A DNA stretch of 64,000 nucleotides from Leptobrachium leishanense (Eukaryota; Chordata; Amphibia; Anura; Megophryidae). Both the position numbers and the translations under genes were made by a program. Each line of letters begins with the position of its first letter. Position 1 is the stretch's first letter. The stretch is taken from contig CM019066.1 in the NCBI GenBank assembly GCA_009667805.1, positions 328,705,119 to 328,769,118 on the forward strand. Direction: 5' to 3'. Below, piece by piece: positions 20,925 to 29,999 of the stretch. Under the pieces are notes generated by a model. The model was not told where the DNA came from, made no database searches, and saw nothing but the letters and a program-made list of their open reading frames with translations.

Positions 20925-21938
20925 TTCGTTATCAACAAAGGAGGCATAGAGTGAACCGATTACCTGGCTAGTAGGTGTTCTCTGGCCCGGTTTGCCAGTG
21001 TCACCCCTGCCACCCCTGGGTCTTTGAGGACATTGAAGACGAAAATGCCCTGCCCCGGCACAGTAAAAACAGAGCCCCCTTTCCCTTCTGTAAGTTCTCT
21101 CAGCCTCTGAAATACCTGTTCTACCTATCTGCATAGGTTCCACGACCGGTAGATCGGTTCTTACTGGCTCTGGAGTACCTGACGTATTGGTGTGTCTGGG
21201 TACCAAGGGTAAAGGAGGCAAAAGCCTTCTGGGTCTGTCTCGAGAATGCCTCCTGTCCCTAATTTGGTCGTCCATGGCAATACAGAAATCAACCAAATGG
21301 TCCAGATGTTCTGGCAACTTCAAGGGAGCCAGCTCAAACATCAAGGCCTCGTTCAGGCCTTCGGTAAAGGCCAAGGTTAAAACGTCGTTAGGCCAGTGTA
21401 CCTCAGAAGTCAAGGTCTTAAATTCTATGGCATAGTCGGAGACTCTCCTATTGCCTTGCTTAATGTGGAATAAGGACCTGCCTGCATTGGTGGCCCTTCT
21501 AGAGGGATCAAACGTACGTTTTAGTTCAGAGGTAAAGCCCTCATAGTCATATATGATAGGTTTTTTGTTTTCCCACAATGGCGTGGCCCACAGTAACGCT
21601 TTATCAGTTAAATGATTAATTAGGTAGCCTACTTTGGCTTTATCGGATACACAGGACCCTGGATTGTTCTCGAATAGAATCTCCAGTTGGGTCAAAAAAC
21701 CCCGACACAGGTTAGGCGTACCATCATAGCGTACGGGTGCCTTCATACTGAGCCTACACCCCTCGGGTGAGGCCGAACTGGCCCTAGGCACTACTGGTTC
21801 TGGAGGACTTGCAGCACCAGTAGTGGATCGGTTCAACAGGGTTTGCAGAGCAAGAGCAATTTGGTCCATCCTGTGGTCCTGCTCTTCTTGTCGGGCTGCA
21901 ATTCTTGTCAACTGAGATGAGAGGTCTGCGGGATCCAT
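20859..21938 (-). CDS. Gypsy gag protein
   Basis: Gag builds the cytoplasmic particle that packages element RNA. The chosen start is the ATG at 21938, 14 nt inside the 5' LTR boundary (MDPADLSSQL); an earlier start would lie in the LTR. The product is 359 residues, with a capsid-like region in the middle (FLTQLEILFENNPGS...WATPLWENKKP) and one CCHC zinc knuckle at about 290-303 (CFYCAGAGHFRLQC). The frame is intact to its stop at 20859 and overlaps the protease segment. It is a retrotransposon gene, not a host gene. Confidence 0.9.
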   Translation of the reverse strand: MDPADLSSQLTRIAARQEEQDHRMDQIALALQTLLNRSTTGAASPPEPVVPRASSASPEGCRLSMKAPVRYDGTPNLCRGFLTQLEILFENNPGSCVSDKAKVGYLINHLTDKALLWATPLWENKKPIIYDYEGFTSELKRTFDPSRRATNAGRSLFHIKQGNRRVSDYAIEFKTLTSEVHWPNDVLTLAFTEGLNEALMFELAPLKLPEHLDHLVDFCIAMDDQIRDRRHSRDRPRRLLPPLPLVPRHTNTSGTPEPVRTDLPVVEPMQIGRTGISEAERTYRRERGLCFYCAGAGHFRLQCPQRPRGGRGDTGKPGQRTPTSQVIGSLYASFVDNEKKKNPDSGAHLLNLGGGAPQD

Positions 21939-21940
21939 TG

Positions 21941-21950
21941 GCCCTGACGT
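21941..21950 (-). promoter_or_regulatory. Candidate self-priming primer-binding site
   Basis: Just inside the 5' LTR the element reads ACGTCAGGGC. It has no TGG tRNA-type start. Its exact complement GCCCTGACGT occurs once in each LTR (window 22511-22520 and 17433-17442), about 30 nt after a TTTAAA box, where the transcript should start. This is the arrangement of self-primed Tf1/sushi-type elements, in which the RNA 5' end anneals to the primer site. Confidence 0.8.
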
Positions 21951-21952
21951 AA

Positions 21953-22697
21953 TGTCACGGATCCCCCTGATTACCAAGATGGTGGTCCCTATTACGCAGA
22001 CCGCTCACTACCCTTCCGATCCTTAGAATGGTCGGCACGTCTAGACAGATACAGAATACGTAAAGATAGGTAGACACAAAGAACGATACTAGGAGGGTAC
22101 ACAAGACCTAGAATGGTTGGCTCTTCCCAAGACCTAAACAATAGAAGAGGTAGTCTGATGCGTGCTTAGGATGCCACACAGACTGACCACAAAACCAATT
22201 TAGAAGAGTAAACGCCAATACCAGGAGTGTTGCACAGAATAGTTAATAAGCCAATGCCAGGGGTCGGTACACAGAATGGTTCGTTTGCCAATGCCAGGGG
22301 TCGGTACACAGAATGGTCAGTTTGCCAATGCCAGGGGTCGGTACACAGAATGGTTCGTTTGCCAATGCCAGGGGTCGGTACACAGAATGGTCAGTTTGCC
22401 AATGCCAGGGGTCGGTACACAGAATGGTCAGTTTGCAATGCCAGGGGTCGGTACACAGAATAGCCAAAAATATACAATAGAATGCAAGAGCTCTGCGGGA
22501 AGTAACTACCACGTCAGGGCGCCGGTTGTTCTGCGAGTCTGGGCTTTAAACCCGGCGGGTCCGCGTCAGCCCGCCAGGCCCCGCCCCCCGGCGTCCCCAC
22601 GTGTGCGGAAGCGACCGCAATATCACTCGGCGCCTGGCTAGCGAGCAGCGAGGAAGCTGCTGCCAGGCGCCGGGGGGTACGGGGAGCCACCGTGACA
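21953..22697 (-). repeat. 5' LTR of the Gypsy element
   Basis: It matches the 3' LTR base for base except for one missing C near 22434, as far as can be read by eye. In element orientation U3 is about 22521-22697, with a TTTAAA box at 22545-22550 and a predicted RNA start at about 22520. R/U5 (21953-22520) holds the 37-bp tandem units. Confidence 0.95.
22545..22550 (-). promoter_or_regulatory. TATA-like box of the Gypsy LTR promoter
   Basis: TTTAAA lies in a GC-rich U3, with its first base 30 nt upstream of the sequence complementary to the primer-binding site. That is standard TATA-to-start spacing. Confidence 0.65.
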
Positions 22698-22863
22698 CAC
22701 ACTGACTACTAGTGATCACTAGATCCCAAATTTTCACCTACAACAACGTCTGATACCAAACCTCCATTTGTGAGTATTAAATCCAATATGGCCTCTTTAC
22801 GGGTCGGCTCCTCAACTACTTGTGTTAGAGATAATCCCAGTAGGGAGTCTAGAATATTTGTAC

Positions 22864-24348
22864 TCATGTCCTGGTGCACACAGCTATTTTGGTTTTCCAG
22901 TTCACATCAGGAAGATTAAAGTCCCCCATGATAATAACTTCCCCCTTCATTGCCATTTTGGCTATTTCCTCAAACAGCAGATTATCTAGCTCTTCTACTT
23001 GTCCAGGGGGTCTACAGATCACACCTACACGAGCTACTGTATGATTGCCAAATGTTAGCGTAACCCAAACTGACTCTATGTTCACCTCGCTCACTTTTAT
23101 TTGGTTTGTTTTTGTGTTGTTTTTCACATACAGGGCCACTCCTCCTCCTTTCCTACCTTCTCTGTCTTTTCTATATAAAGAGTACCCCGGTATTGTTATG
23201 TCCCAGTTATTTTTCTCAGTGAACCATGTCTCAGTAACCGCCACTAAATCTACTTTTTCAGCTGCCATCATTGCCTCCAGTTCATTGATTTTATTGACTA
23301 AACTGCGATCATTTATAGACACGACTCTGAACTTGTCATTTTTTACCCCGCATGTTGCTTGCACCCTCCGATTTAGTTTTGGGGGACAATCAGGCAGATT
23401 GTTTTTTACCCTTTTGTCCCCCTCTCCTAGTTTAAATATTCCTTTGTGAAACCTTTTGTACTTCTCACTGAGAACATATGTTCCCCTATGAGTAAGATGC
23501 AAACCATCTTTTTTATACAGTTCCTTTCTGCTCCAATTAGAGCTATCATGGGACACAAAGCCAAATCCTTGCTCCCGACACCATTCCCGAAGCCACAAAT
23601 TAAATTCCCTATTGCGCATCTGCCTATCCTGAATGTTATGCACAGGCAGAACTTCAGAGAATGACACAGTGCACGCAATCTGCCGTATTTCACCTCCAAG
23701 AACACAAAAATCTTCCTTAATCTCAGAAACCTCATTGCTAGCCAAGTCATTTGTCCCTAGATGGACTAGAACGTTCACTTCCCCTTGCTGCTTTGCTTGT
23801 TTGACAATATTGAGAATACGTCTCTTGTCTCTACAAGCAGTAGCCCCAGGAAGACATCTCACCAAACCACTACTCTCCAGCTCAACACCTCTTATGATAG
23901 AAGGCAATTGTTGCTGGGTGATTCTATCAAGTCCCACCTTTTCCTTTTTGTCCTTGGTTGCAGTCCGGCATACCTTAGGCATAGGGGATGGTGGTTCCTC
24001 AACTATGGTGTCTGAGCCTACTTCCGTCTTACCACTACACTCTGAAAGTGCCTCAAAAGAATTAAGAACAGCCACAGACTGTGGGACATGCCTTCTATCC
24101 ACAACTCTAAGTCTACCAGATCCTACAGTAGTCCATCTGCCGCTCCTAGGAAGCCTCTGTGGCAGTGGCTTTGTAACAGTCATAGCCTGAGCTTGTCTAA
24201 CAGATAATTTACAAATCTCAGACATCAAATAGGCAATTTCCTGCTGCAATAAAGACAACTGCCTACATATCGGGCACACTCCAAACCTCCAAAAATTGGA
24301 TCTAAAAACAAATGCATGACAGCTCTTACACTGGACCAAGCCTGCCAT
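22864..24348 (-). pseudogene. CR1 N-terminal ORF: zinc motif, SGNH esterase, endonuclease
   Basis: A 494-codon frame. Cys7, Cys10, Cys25 and Cys28 form a CxxC...CxxC zinc motif, followed by a helical stretch. An SGNH-hydrolase-like domain follows, with GTND (198-201) and DGLH (281-284); its block-I GDS motif is absent because a microinversion at 23905-23928 put it on the other strand. An APE-like endonuclease begins near residue 340 (N346, TETW with E373, GDFN 475-478). The frame stops at 22864, but homology (EEPTRKEAILDLILTNGG) continues in another frame toward the Gypsy insertion, so a frameshift lies near 22880. Esterase domains are known from CR1/L2 ORF1 proteins. Having it in frame with the endonuclease is notable. 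Confidence 0.85.
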
Positions 24349-24630
24349 TATAAAAGAATGGATTTAAACCCAGCAAATCTTACCTTTTTGTAGGTTTTCT
24401 ACCTCCTGTCTAACCTCAGACTACCTCCAGAGTATCTAAGTGCTCACTTTGAAGGCTTGCACTTAGAAGGCTTCACAAGCTCTATTAGACAAGCTAATAT
24501 CCCCAAGCTTTATATAGTCTCCTAAGAACACCTCCCCCAGCATAAATATATATATATTCACAAAGTTCCAGCACACTCCTTTACTAAATGGATGTGTCCG
24601 GTTCGAATGTCGCCTAAAAATTAAATGTAT

Positions 24631-24843
24631 CCATACCATAGAAGACACACTCTGGGTCTTTATAAAACCATAAACTTTATTAAATCTACTAAAATTACAT
24701 ATGGTCCTTAGACCATATGTAATTTTACTGAATTTAATAAATTCCTTAAAATTACATATGGTCTAAGGACCATATGTAATTTTAGTAGATTTAATAAAGT
24801 TTATTGTTTTATAAAGACCCAGAGTGTGTCTTCTATGGTATGG
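24631..24843. mobile_element. Palindromic MITE-like element
   Basis: 'Ccataccatagaagacacac' at the left pairs with 'gtgtgtcttctatggtatgg' at the right. The pairing continues for about 90 bp with few mismatches, and the centre repeats 'ttacatatggtc/gaccatatgtaa'. A near-perfect 213-bp foldback with no coding capacity. Confidence 0.85.
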
Positions 24844-24889
24844 AGATATATACTGTGTATTTGTGTGTGTGTGTGATATATATATTTCT

Positions 24890-26035
24890 CAAATATTAAG
24901 TCACTTAAGAGATCTCTATTAACGTACCTCAATACAGAATGCACCTGTAAACATGTAACATACATGGTTATTCAAGAAGATTCGAAAAGTCACCATACGA
25001 TCGGTGACTTTTCGTTCCCTGCACTTTGGGGCGATTCGGCAATCCTATTTCGGCGACCCTGCGGTGTATACAGCAAGCAACGCAGGGCCCCCGTGGTGGA
25101 GGGAAAACCCGCCGCAAACCCGCCGAACACTCGCCGCAAACCTGCTGACCTCTCACCGAAAACTCACTGAAAGCCGCAGAAAACTGCTGGATTAACCCTG
25201 CCAAACACGCCGGAGAAACCCGAGTAGCCGCCGATCAGAGCGCAGAGCAGCCGCCGGAAAAACCCAACCCGCAGACGAATGAGGTGAAGAAAAAAAACAA
25301 AAGGCAGTACGCTTGAAAGTTTGAAATTTGAAACGCTGTTTGCAAAAAAACTACTGAAGGAAAATGTCTGAAATTTACATATAAGATCCAATGAATGATA
25401 ATAAAAAGGGCTGTTACAGAAAAAAGAAAAAACGATTTTAAAAAATCTGAAAAAATGCCTCACAGATCCTAAATCTATAAATAGACTTTTTACTGCAGAA
25501 TATAATATTAAACGGTTTATTAGGTATTGGATTAAAATGGGAATATTTTTAACATTGAAGCCTATGGGATTCGCCTGAATAAATCTGTCGAATGAAACCA
25601 CCGAATGGCAGGGCATTTCGGCAACTTTTCCCTGATGGTTTTTGTTCTCTGAATAGACGAAGCATTGCTTCTCTATGGGGATTCACTGCCCTCGAACAGG
25701 CACCTTACAGGCACCGTATGTGCTGGCAATTCGGCAACATTTGGCAAACTGCCTGCTCTCTGAATAGCCGAATGGCCAGGAAAGGTAACCGTACGCTGAA
25801 TTTCACTGTTCGGTTACCTTTTCGCCAGCAATTCGGATCTCTTTGAATAACTCCCATAGTGAATATATTTCATACATATTTATTTTCTGTGTTAATCTGT
25901 ATATTTGAGTTTTGTTTTTAATTTGCATTTTATTACTTTGAATTGTTCCAGTAGGTACAATGTTCTTGAACCCAGGACATACTTGAAATTGAGTGAAATC
26001 TCAATGTATTCTTCCTGGTAAAATACTTTACATAC
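24890..26035 (+). mobile_element. LINE 3' end, copy 3, interrupted by a MITE
   Basis: The part before 24963 ('taacgtacctcaatacagaa', 'tgcacctgtaaacatgtaac') and the part after 25856 ('gaatatatttcatacatatt' to 'ttcctggtaaaatactttac') are adjacent in other copies of this LINE (7770-8257). The intervening 24963-25856 is a MITE inserted at a TA. Confidence 0.8.
24963..25856 (+). mobile_element. Tc1/mariner-type MITE 'M', copy 1
   Basis: The left end CATGGTTATTCAAGAAGATT and the right end GGATCTCTTTGAATAACTCC are inverted. TA flanks both ends (24961-24962 and 25857-25858). The uninterrupted LINE copy has a single TA at this point, which supports a true TA duplication. The interior is GC-rich at the left, AT-rich in the middle (about 25300-25560) and then 'cgaatggcc' motifs. 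Copies: 26267-27092 (reverse), 34078-34966, 59715-60582, a short form at 43844-44005, and a possible fragment at 33617. Confidence 0.8.
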
Positions 26036-26266
26036 CCACTGTATTTCAAATTTAGTCATTGTATACTTTTGTAATTTATCACCACACAAAATACAGAAAG
26101 TGGAATTATAATCTGAACACAATATGCAATACATGATTTTCTTTAAGATTGGCTCTTGCTGCAGACATCTTGGATAATGAAGGACAATTCTCTCACCAGA
26201 AGATGTGACCTTTTGTGTTGGGGGTATTATAGCCATATATTTGAGCTTTCCCTTAGGCAAAGACAT
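26036..26266. other. Unassigned sequence
   Basis: A short AT-rich spacer between a LINE end and a MITE. No features recognised. Confidence 0.4.
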
Positions 26267-27092
26267 CAGCGTTATTCAAAGCGAGCGAACTCGCCCCGAA
26301 ATTGCACCGAACAGTGAATTTACGGTTCAGTTTTGTGGCCTTTCGGCTATTCAAACAGCTGGCAATTCACCAAATATCTTCCGCAGCAGTGAAATTCCCA
26401 TAGAAAAGCAATGGTTAATCTATTCAGAGAACACCGAATAGCAGAGAAATGTCAGAGAAATGCCCTGATATACGGTGGTTTCATTCGGCCGGTTTAATCC
26501 GGAGAATCCCATAGGTTTCACTGTAAAAAATATTCCCTTTTCTATTGAATATCTATTAAACAATTTATTCTTTTAATCTGCAGCAATAAGTCTCTTTATT
26601 CTTTAGGATTTTTTTATTAGTAATTTTATTTTTTTGTAGGCATCTTTCTGGATTTTATCGGCATTTTTTTTCTGTGTTTTTTTTTTTTCTCTAACAGACC
26701 TTTTTATTATCATTCAAAGGACTTTATATATTAATTCTAGGCATTTCCGTGCAGCTTTTAAAAGTTGAGGTGTGTGTGTCTGTGTTGTTTTTATTTTATT
26801 CGTTTTTTTCTAACCCTGTTCGGCAGCTGGTCAGTGCTCTGTTCGGCGGATCGTCTGCTTTTTCTCAGATGCAGTCGTCAGTTTTGGGGTGGAGCGGCGG
26901 GTGCGTTAGGCTTTTTCTCGGCGGTTTTGCGGAAGTTTTTTGGATGCGGTCGGCGGCTCTTCCCTGCACTTCGGGGACCCTGCGGTGAAAGCTGTATTCA
27001 CTGCAGGTTCGGGGAATTTGATTCCCCGACGCGCAGGGAACGAAAGAGCACCGAAATTATGGTAGAATTTCAGTGCTCTTTGAATAATCCTG
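26267..27092 (-). mobile_element. Tc1/mariner-type MITE 'M', copy 2
   Basis: Its left end (CAGCGTTATTCAAAGCGAGC) corresponds to the right end of copies 1, 4 and 6, so it is inverted relative to them. The right end is CTCTTTGAATAATCCTG. It has a T-rich core at 26560-26700 matching the A-rich cores of the other copies. The TA flanks have decayed. Confidence 0.75.
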
Positions 27093-27699
27093 CTAGTATC
27101 TCCTCACTAGAAGCAGAAGCTAAGCTGTGTCAGTAATGCGCTGACCGTGTCAAGAAACCTTCTTTAGATACCCATGGCTTATATGTAAGTGTAGGCACTA
27201 ATTAAATTAACATTTAATCCCTCTTTTCCCATTCTTATAATCTAAATTTTCACGTCTTGTTAGTCAGTGTTGAATTAAACCCAGGCTTACTCGCTGCAGC
27301 AGCTTCAGGCTTTGGAACCAGCGTTTAAGGAAAGAAGCATACGCCTTCTATCTTTTCCGGCGCTTCCTTAGGGTGATTTTACTAATCAGAAAGCATCATC
27401 AATCAATATTTATTCAATAATTTTGTTGTCAATGCAAACTATTTCTTGAAATGGAACTCCTTAAAATGTTACAATCCTGACAAATGTTTCCGTCCGTTTA
27501 GTAAGAATTCACCTTGCAGCATCTTTTCCAGGGATTTTCAGTCGTGCTGCTAAAAACAGTAAATTCTGTGTTGACCATAAGGCCTCATTCACACCTATAC
27601 GCGTTTTTATTTTATTTTGCGTGTGTGCTCGTAGATGTGCGCACATACGCACGTAAAATAAAAAAGTTTTTGTGTGTTTTTTTTTTTTTATGTCCCTGG
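27093..27699. other. Unassigned sequence
   Basis: No exon or complete element recognised. An 11-base T run lies at 27679-27689. Confidence 0.35.
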
Positions 27700-27865
27700 C
27701 GTTTTGGCCACCTGGTATCGAGTGTGGCTCGGGGTTAACTGTCAGTACTGAAAGCGTTAACCCCCGAGCCACACTCAGGCTGCCGCTGGATACATTACCT
27801 CTCCCTGCGCTCCCTTACTGATCCCCGCTGTCTCCTCCGGCAATCCTCCGGCAAGCAGCCCCCAT
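27700..27865. mobile_element. Partial piggyBac-type MITE related to 14127-14530
   Basis: It shares 'gagtgtggctcggggttaac', 'cccgagccacactcaggctg' and 'gctggatacattacctctcc' with the elements at 14127 and 45923. Only one half is present, without a clean TTAA pair. Confidence 0.6.
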
Positions 27866-28046
27866 GCATCCCACTACTTCACATATTCCTCATAGATCGT
27901 AGACTCCTGAGCAGGGTCCTCTTCTCCCATAGTTCTCAATGTGTCTAACTTGTTCCATCTATTGTGCAACACTACAAAATGTGTTGAGGCATTATAAATG
28001 TAGTTTTAATTATGAACACAATTTCTGCTCCCAGGGACATATTTAA

Positions 28047-29251
28047 CCCTTTCGCTGCTGAGTCATTTCACACCTCTGTGCTGAGCTCATTTTTACCGCT
28101 TTCGCTCATCATGTTTAAACGCGATTTGAAGCCACATTTTATTATACGACCCAGACATATTATATATTGTTCTTTCCGGCAGACTCGGCAGATTCATAAT
28201 ATATCATTTATATATGTATACGTCATGTCCTGCCTGTATATTATAACAAAAAAATGCAATAAAATTAGAATTTTTAATCATCTGCAGCGTGTAAAGTGTT
28301 TTTTTTCACCTTTTATCATATGAACATTTGCGGTTATATTTTCTATGGGGTGCGCTTGTACAAAAATTTAGAAATGGGGACTTATTAAAATTTTTGGGGG
28401 AATTATGTGATTTTTAGCAAACGCACCCCATAGAAAAAAATCATTAGTGCAGCATCATTGTTCACATTATAATTGAAATGTGAACAATATTGCTGCATTA
28501 ATAAAAATAACACGCAAAAAAAACATGTTTTTTTTATTATTTTTTTAATTTTTTATTATTATTATTTTTTTACTTTATACCTGGTCATGATGGATATCAT
28601 TCGAAAAGGCCATGCTCAGGACTTTTGAATGACACCTCCATGACCCCCTAGCTGCCACGGTTCTGGAGATATCGGGGTTCGAACGAACCCCCTATCTCCA
28701 CCAGGGGATTTCCTTGGGAAATCCCCTGGCAGCTAGGGGTTCCCCGGCTATCTGACGTCATCACACTATTCGTGAGGACGTCATGCAGTGAGGGGTGACC
28801 CGGGGTGGAGTCGCCATCCAAGATGGTGGCCCCCACAGGAGCTAGGCCGCACTTCGGCGCTGAAGTGCGACCCGGAGCCTAAGGGGTTAAAGCCAGGCAC
28901 CGCTTAAAAGGGGAGACTCTCGCCTTTTAAGCGGTGCCTGGCTTTTTTGTGGGACCTCCCGATCGGGAGGGCCCCCCTCCCTTCCAGGCATTGCCGGGGG
29001 TCCCTTCCAGGCATTGCCGGGGGTCGCCTGGAAATGACGTCATCGCTCATGTCGCGATGACGTCATTTACGTCGGGAGGAGCTTGACTTCAGCGACTGAG
29101 GAGACTGAAGTCAGAATGCTGCGGGACCCCAGACAGAGAGGTAAGTATCTCCGCCGGGGGTCCCACAAAGTTGATGACGTGTGGGACACATCCTCAACAT
29201 ACAGCGGGAGTAACTGAGGACGTGTCCCACACGTCGTCAGCAGTGAAGGGG
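28047..29251. mobile_element. piggyBac-type non-autonomous element, 1.2 kb
   Basis: TTAA lies at both borders (28043-28046 and 29252-29255). The ends are CCCTTTCGCTGCTGA at the left and TCAGCAGTGAAGGGG at the right, inverted and near-identical. The interior has a foldback around 28900-28945 (aagccaggcaccgcttaaaa / ttttaagcggtgcctggctt) and a 'cttccaggcattgccggggg' direct duplication (28980-29030). No transposase. Confidence 0.85.
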
Positions 29252-29255
29252 TTAA

Positions 29256-29485
29256 GCTTGTTGCTGTCCTATGGAGGATTGCGCTTTGCAGCCCCGTCGA
29301 ACGCACGTCATAGCGCTTTTGATGGGGAGGCTTTCTATATGTCCGCAGCACGCCCGCTGTAGCACTCGCAGTTCGTTCGTGAGCTACAGCATGTGACTGG
29401 CCCCGTCGAAGTGTCCCAATGCTACAACAGATGCCGGGAGGCACGTCAGTACGGGCACACATAGTGCGCTCTTCTGACCCCTGCC
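29256..29485. mobile_element. PIF/Harbinger-like MITE, 5'-truncated copy
   Basis: It matches the internal and right parts of 63716-63964 (cctatggaggattgcgcttt, gccccgtcgaacgc) and ends TCTGACCCCTGCC followed by TTA. Its left part is missing, apparently lost where the piggyBac-type element ends at TTAA 29252-29255. Confidence 0.7.
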
Positions 29486-29789
29486 TTAAAGAAGAGACCT
29501 TAGGAGAAATGTGCCAGAAGGAGATAATTTAAGTTTCTCCCTGACAGCTCTTTCTCTCACTCAGTATTAAAAAAATGCCCTCCACTCTACTACGCTGCCA
29601 TAGGGCTAGTTGGCCTATGCAACAACATACCCTTGTCTACTGCTATATGTGAAATCTTCTTTCCTCAACTTTTAGTATGTGACTTTATGTTCTCACATAC
29701 GATTTGTCAAAGGACAGGCCATCACTGAGCAGAGCACTTTGCGTCGTCCTTGTATATTTGTATAATGTTATCAGGTTGCTCTTGAAATC

Positions 29790-29998
29790 TCATGGTCCGG
29801 AAGCACAACCCTCAATGGTGTCCTATGGCCTCGCTGCTACGAGTATCCAGGAGGCTAGTGGCCGGTATGGGGCAGGCTGCTGGATTCACTGCCTGCCTCG
29901 TAATCTGCTTGTAAAACAGGAAGTTAAAGGGGAAATTTGTGAGCGCAAATTTCTCCCCTTTGCATCCCTGTTTTACCTCAAGCCAAATGATAATGCCC
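29790..29998. mobile_element. Partial MITE related to 10748-11460
   Basis: It shares 'tcaatggtgtcctatgg', a 'ggctgctggattcactgcct' block and a 'gtaatctgcttgtaaaacag' block with the right half of the copy at 1320-1861. No terminus is preserved on the left. Confidence 0.5.
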
Positions 29999-29999
29999 T

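Larger units (their letters stand above)
16874..22697 (-). mobile_element. Ty3/Gypsy chromovirus-type LTR retrotransposon
   Basis: This 5.8-kb element on the minus strand has two almost identical LTRs, gag, then protease, RT, RNase H, integrase and a chromodomain. That order and the chromodomain place it with vertebrate chromoviruses (sushi/Tf1-like branch). It inserted into the CR1 element with a 5-bp duplication, CACAC. The LTRs differ by one base on visual comparison (746 versus 745 bp), so the insertion is recent. The pol region has frame breaks near 20912-20924, 20412 and 20100. Confidence 0.95.
14700..24535 (-). mobile_element. CR1-clade LINE, nearly full length, split by a Gypsy element
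   Basis: On the minus strand it runs from about 24535 (5' end uncertain) to 14700. In order it has: Cys-rich N-terminus, SGNH esterase-like domain, AP-type endonuclease, linker, reverse transcriptase, and a 3' end in tandem TTTCTATG units. That octamer tail and RT blocks such as GPDGIHPK and EKRRDRGDMI are typical of CR1. The Ty3/Gypsy element at 16874-22697 interrupts it, with the CACAC target duplicated at 16869-16873 and 22698-22702. Frameshifts and stops make this copy inactive. Fragments of the same family lie at 38300-38500 and 52293-52675. Confidence 0.9.

Noticed and set aside
17669..20954. Several + strand frames of 60-160 codons across the Gypsy element
   Set aside because: They are antisense shadows of the pol and gag frames and have no independent support.
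23785..24015. A + strand frame containing LLLGDSI as a separate esterase gene
   Set aside because: Only the 24-bp microinverted block matches on this strand. The rest of the domain is on the minus strand within CR1.
28640..28860. GC-richer stretch as a possible promoter or CpG island
   Set aside because: It lies within a TTAA-flanked piggyBac-type element with inverted ends, so the composition belongs to the element.
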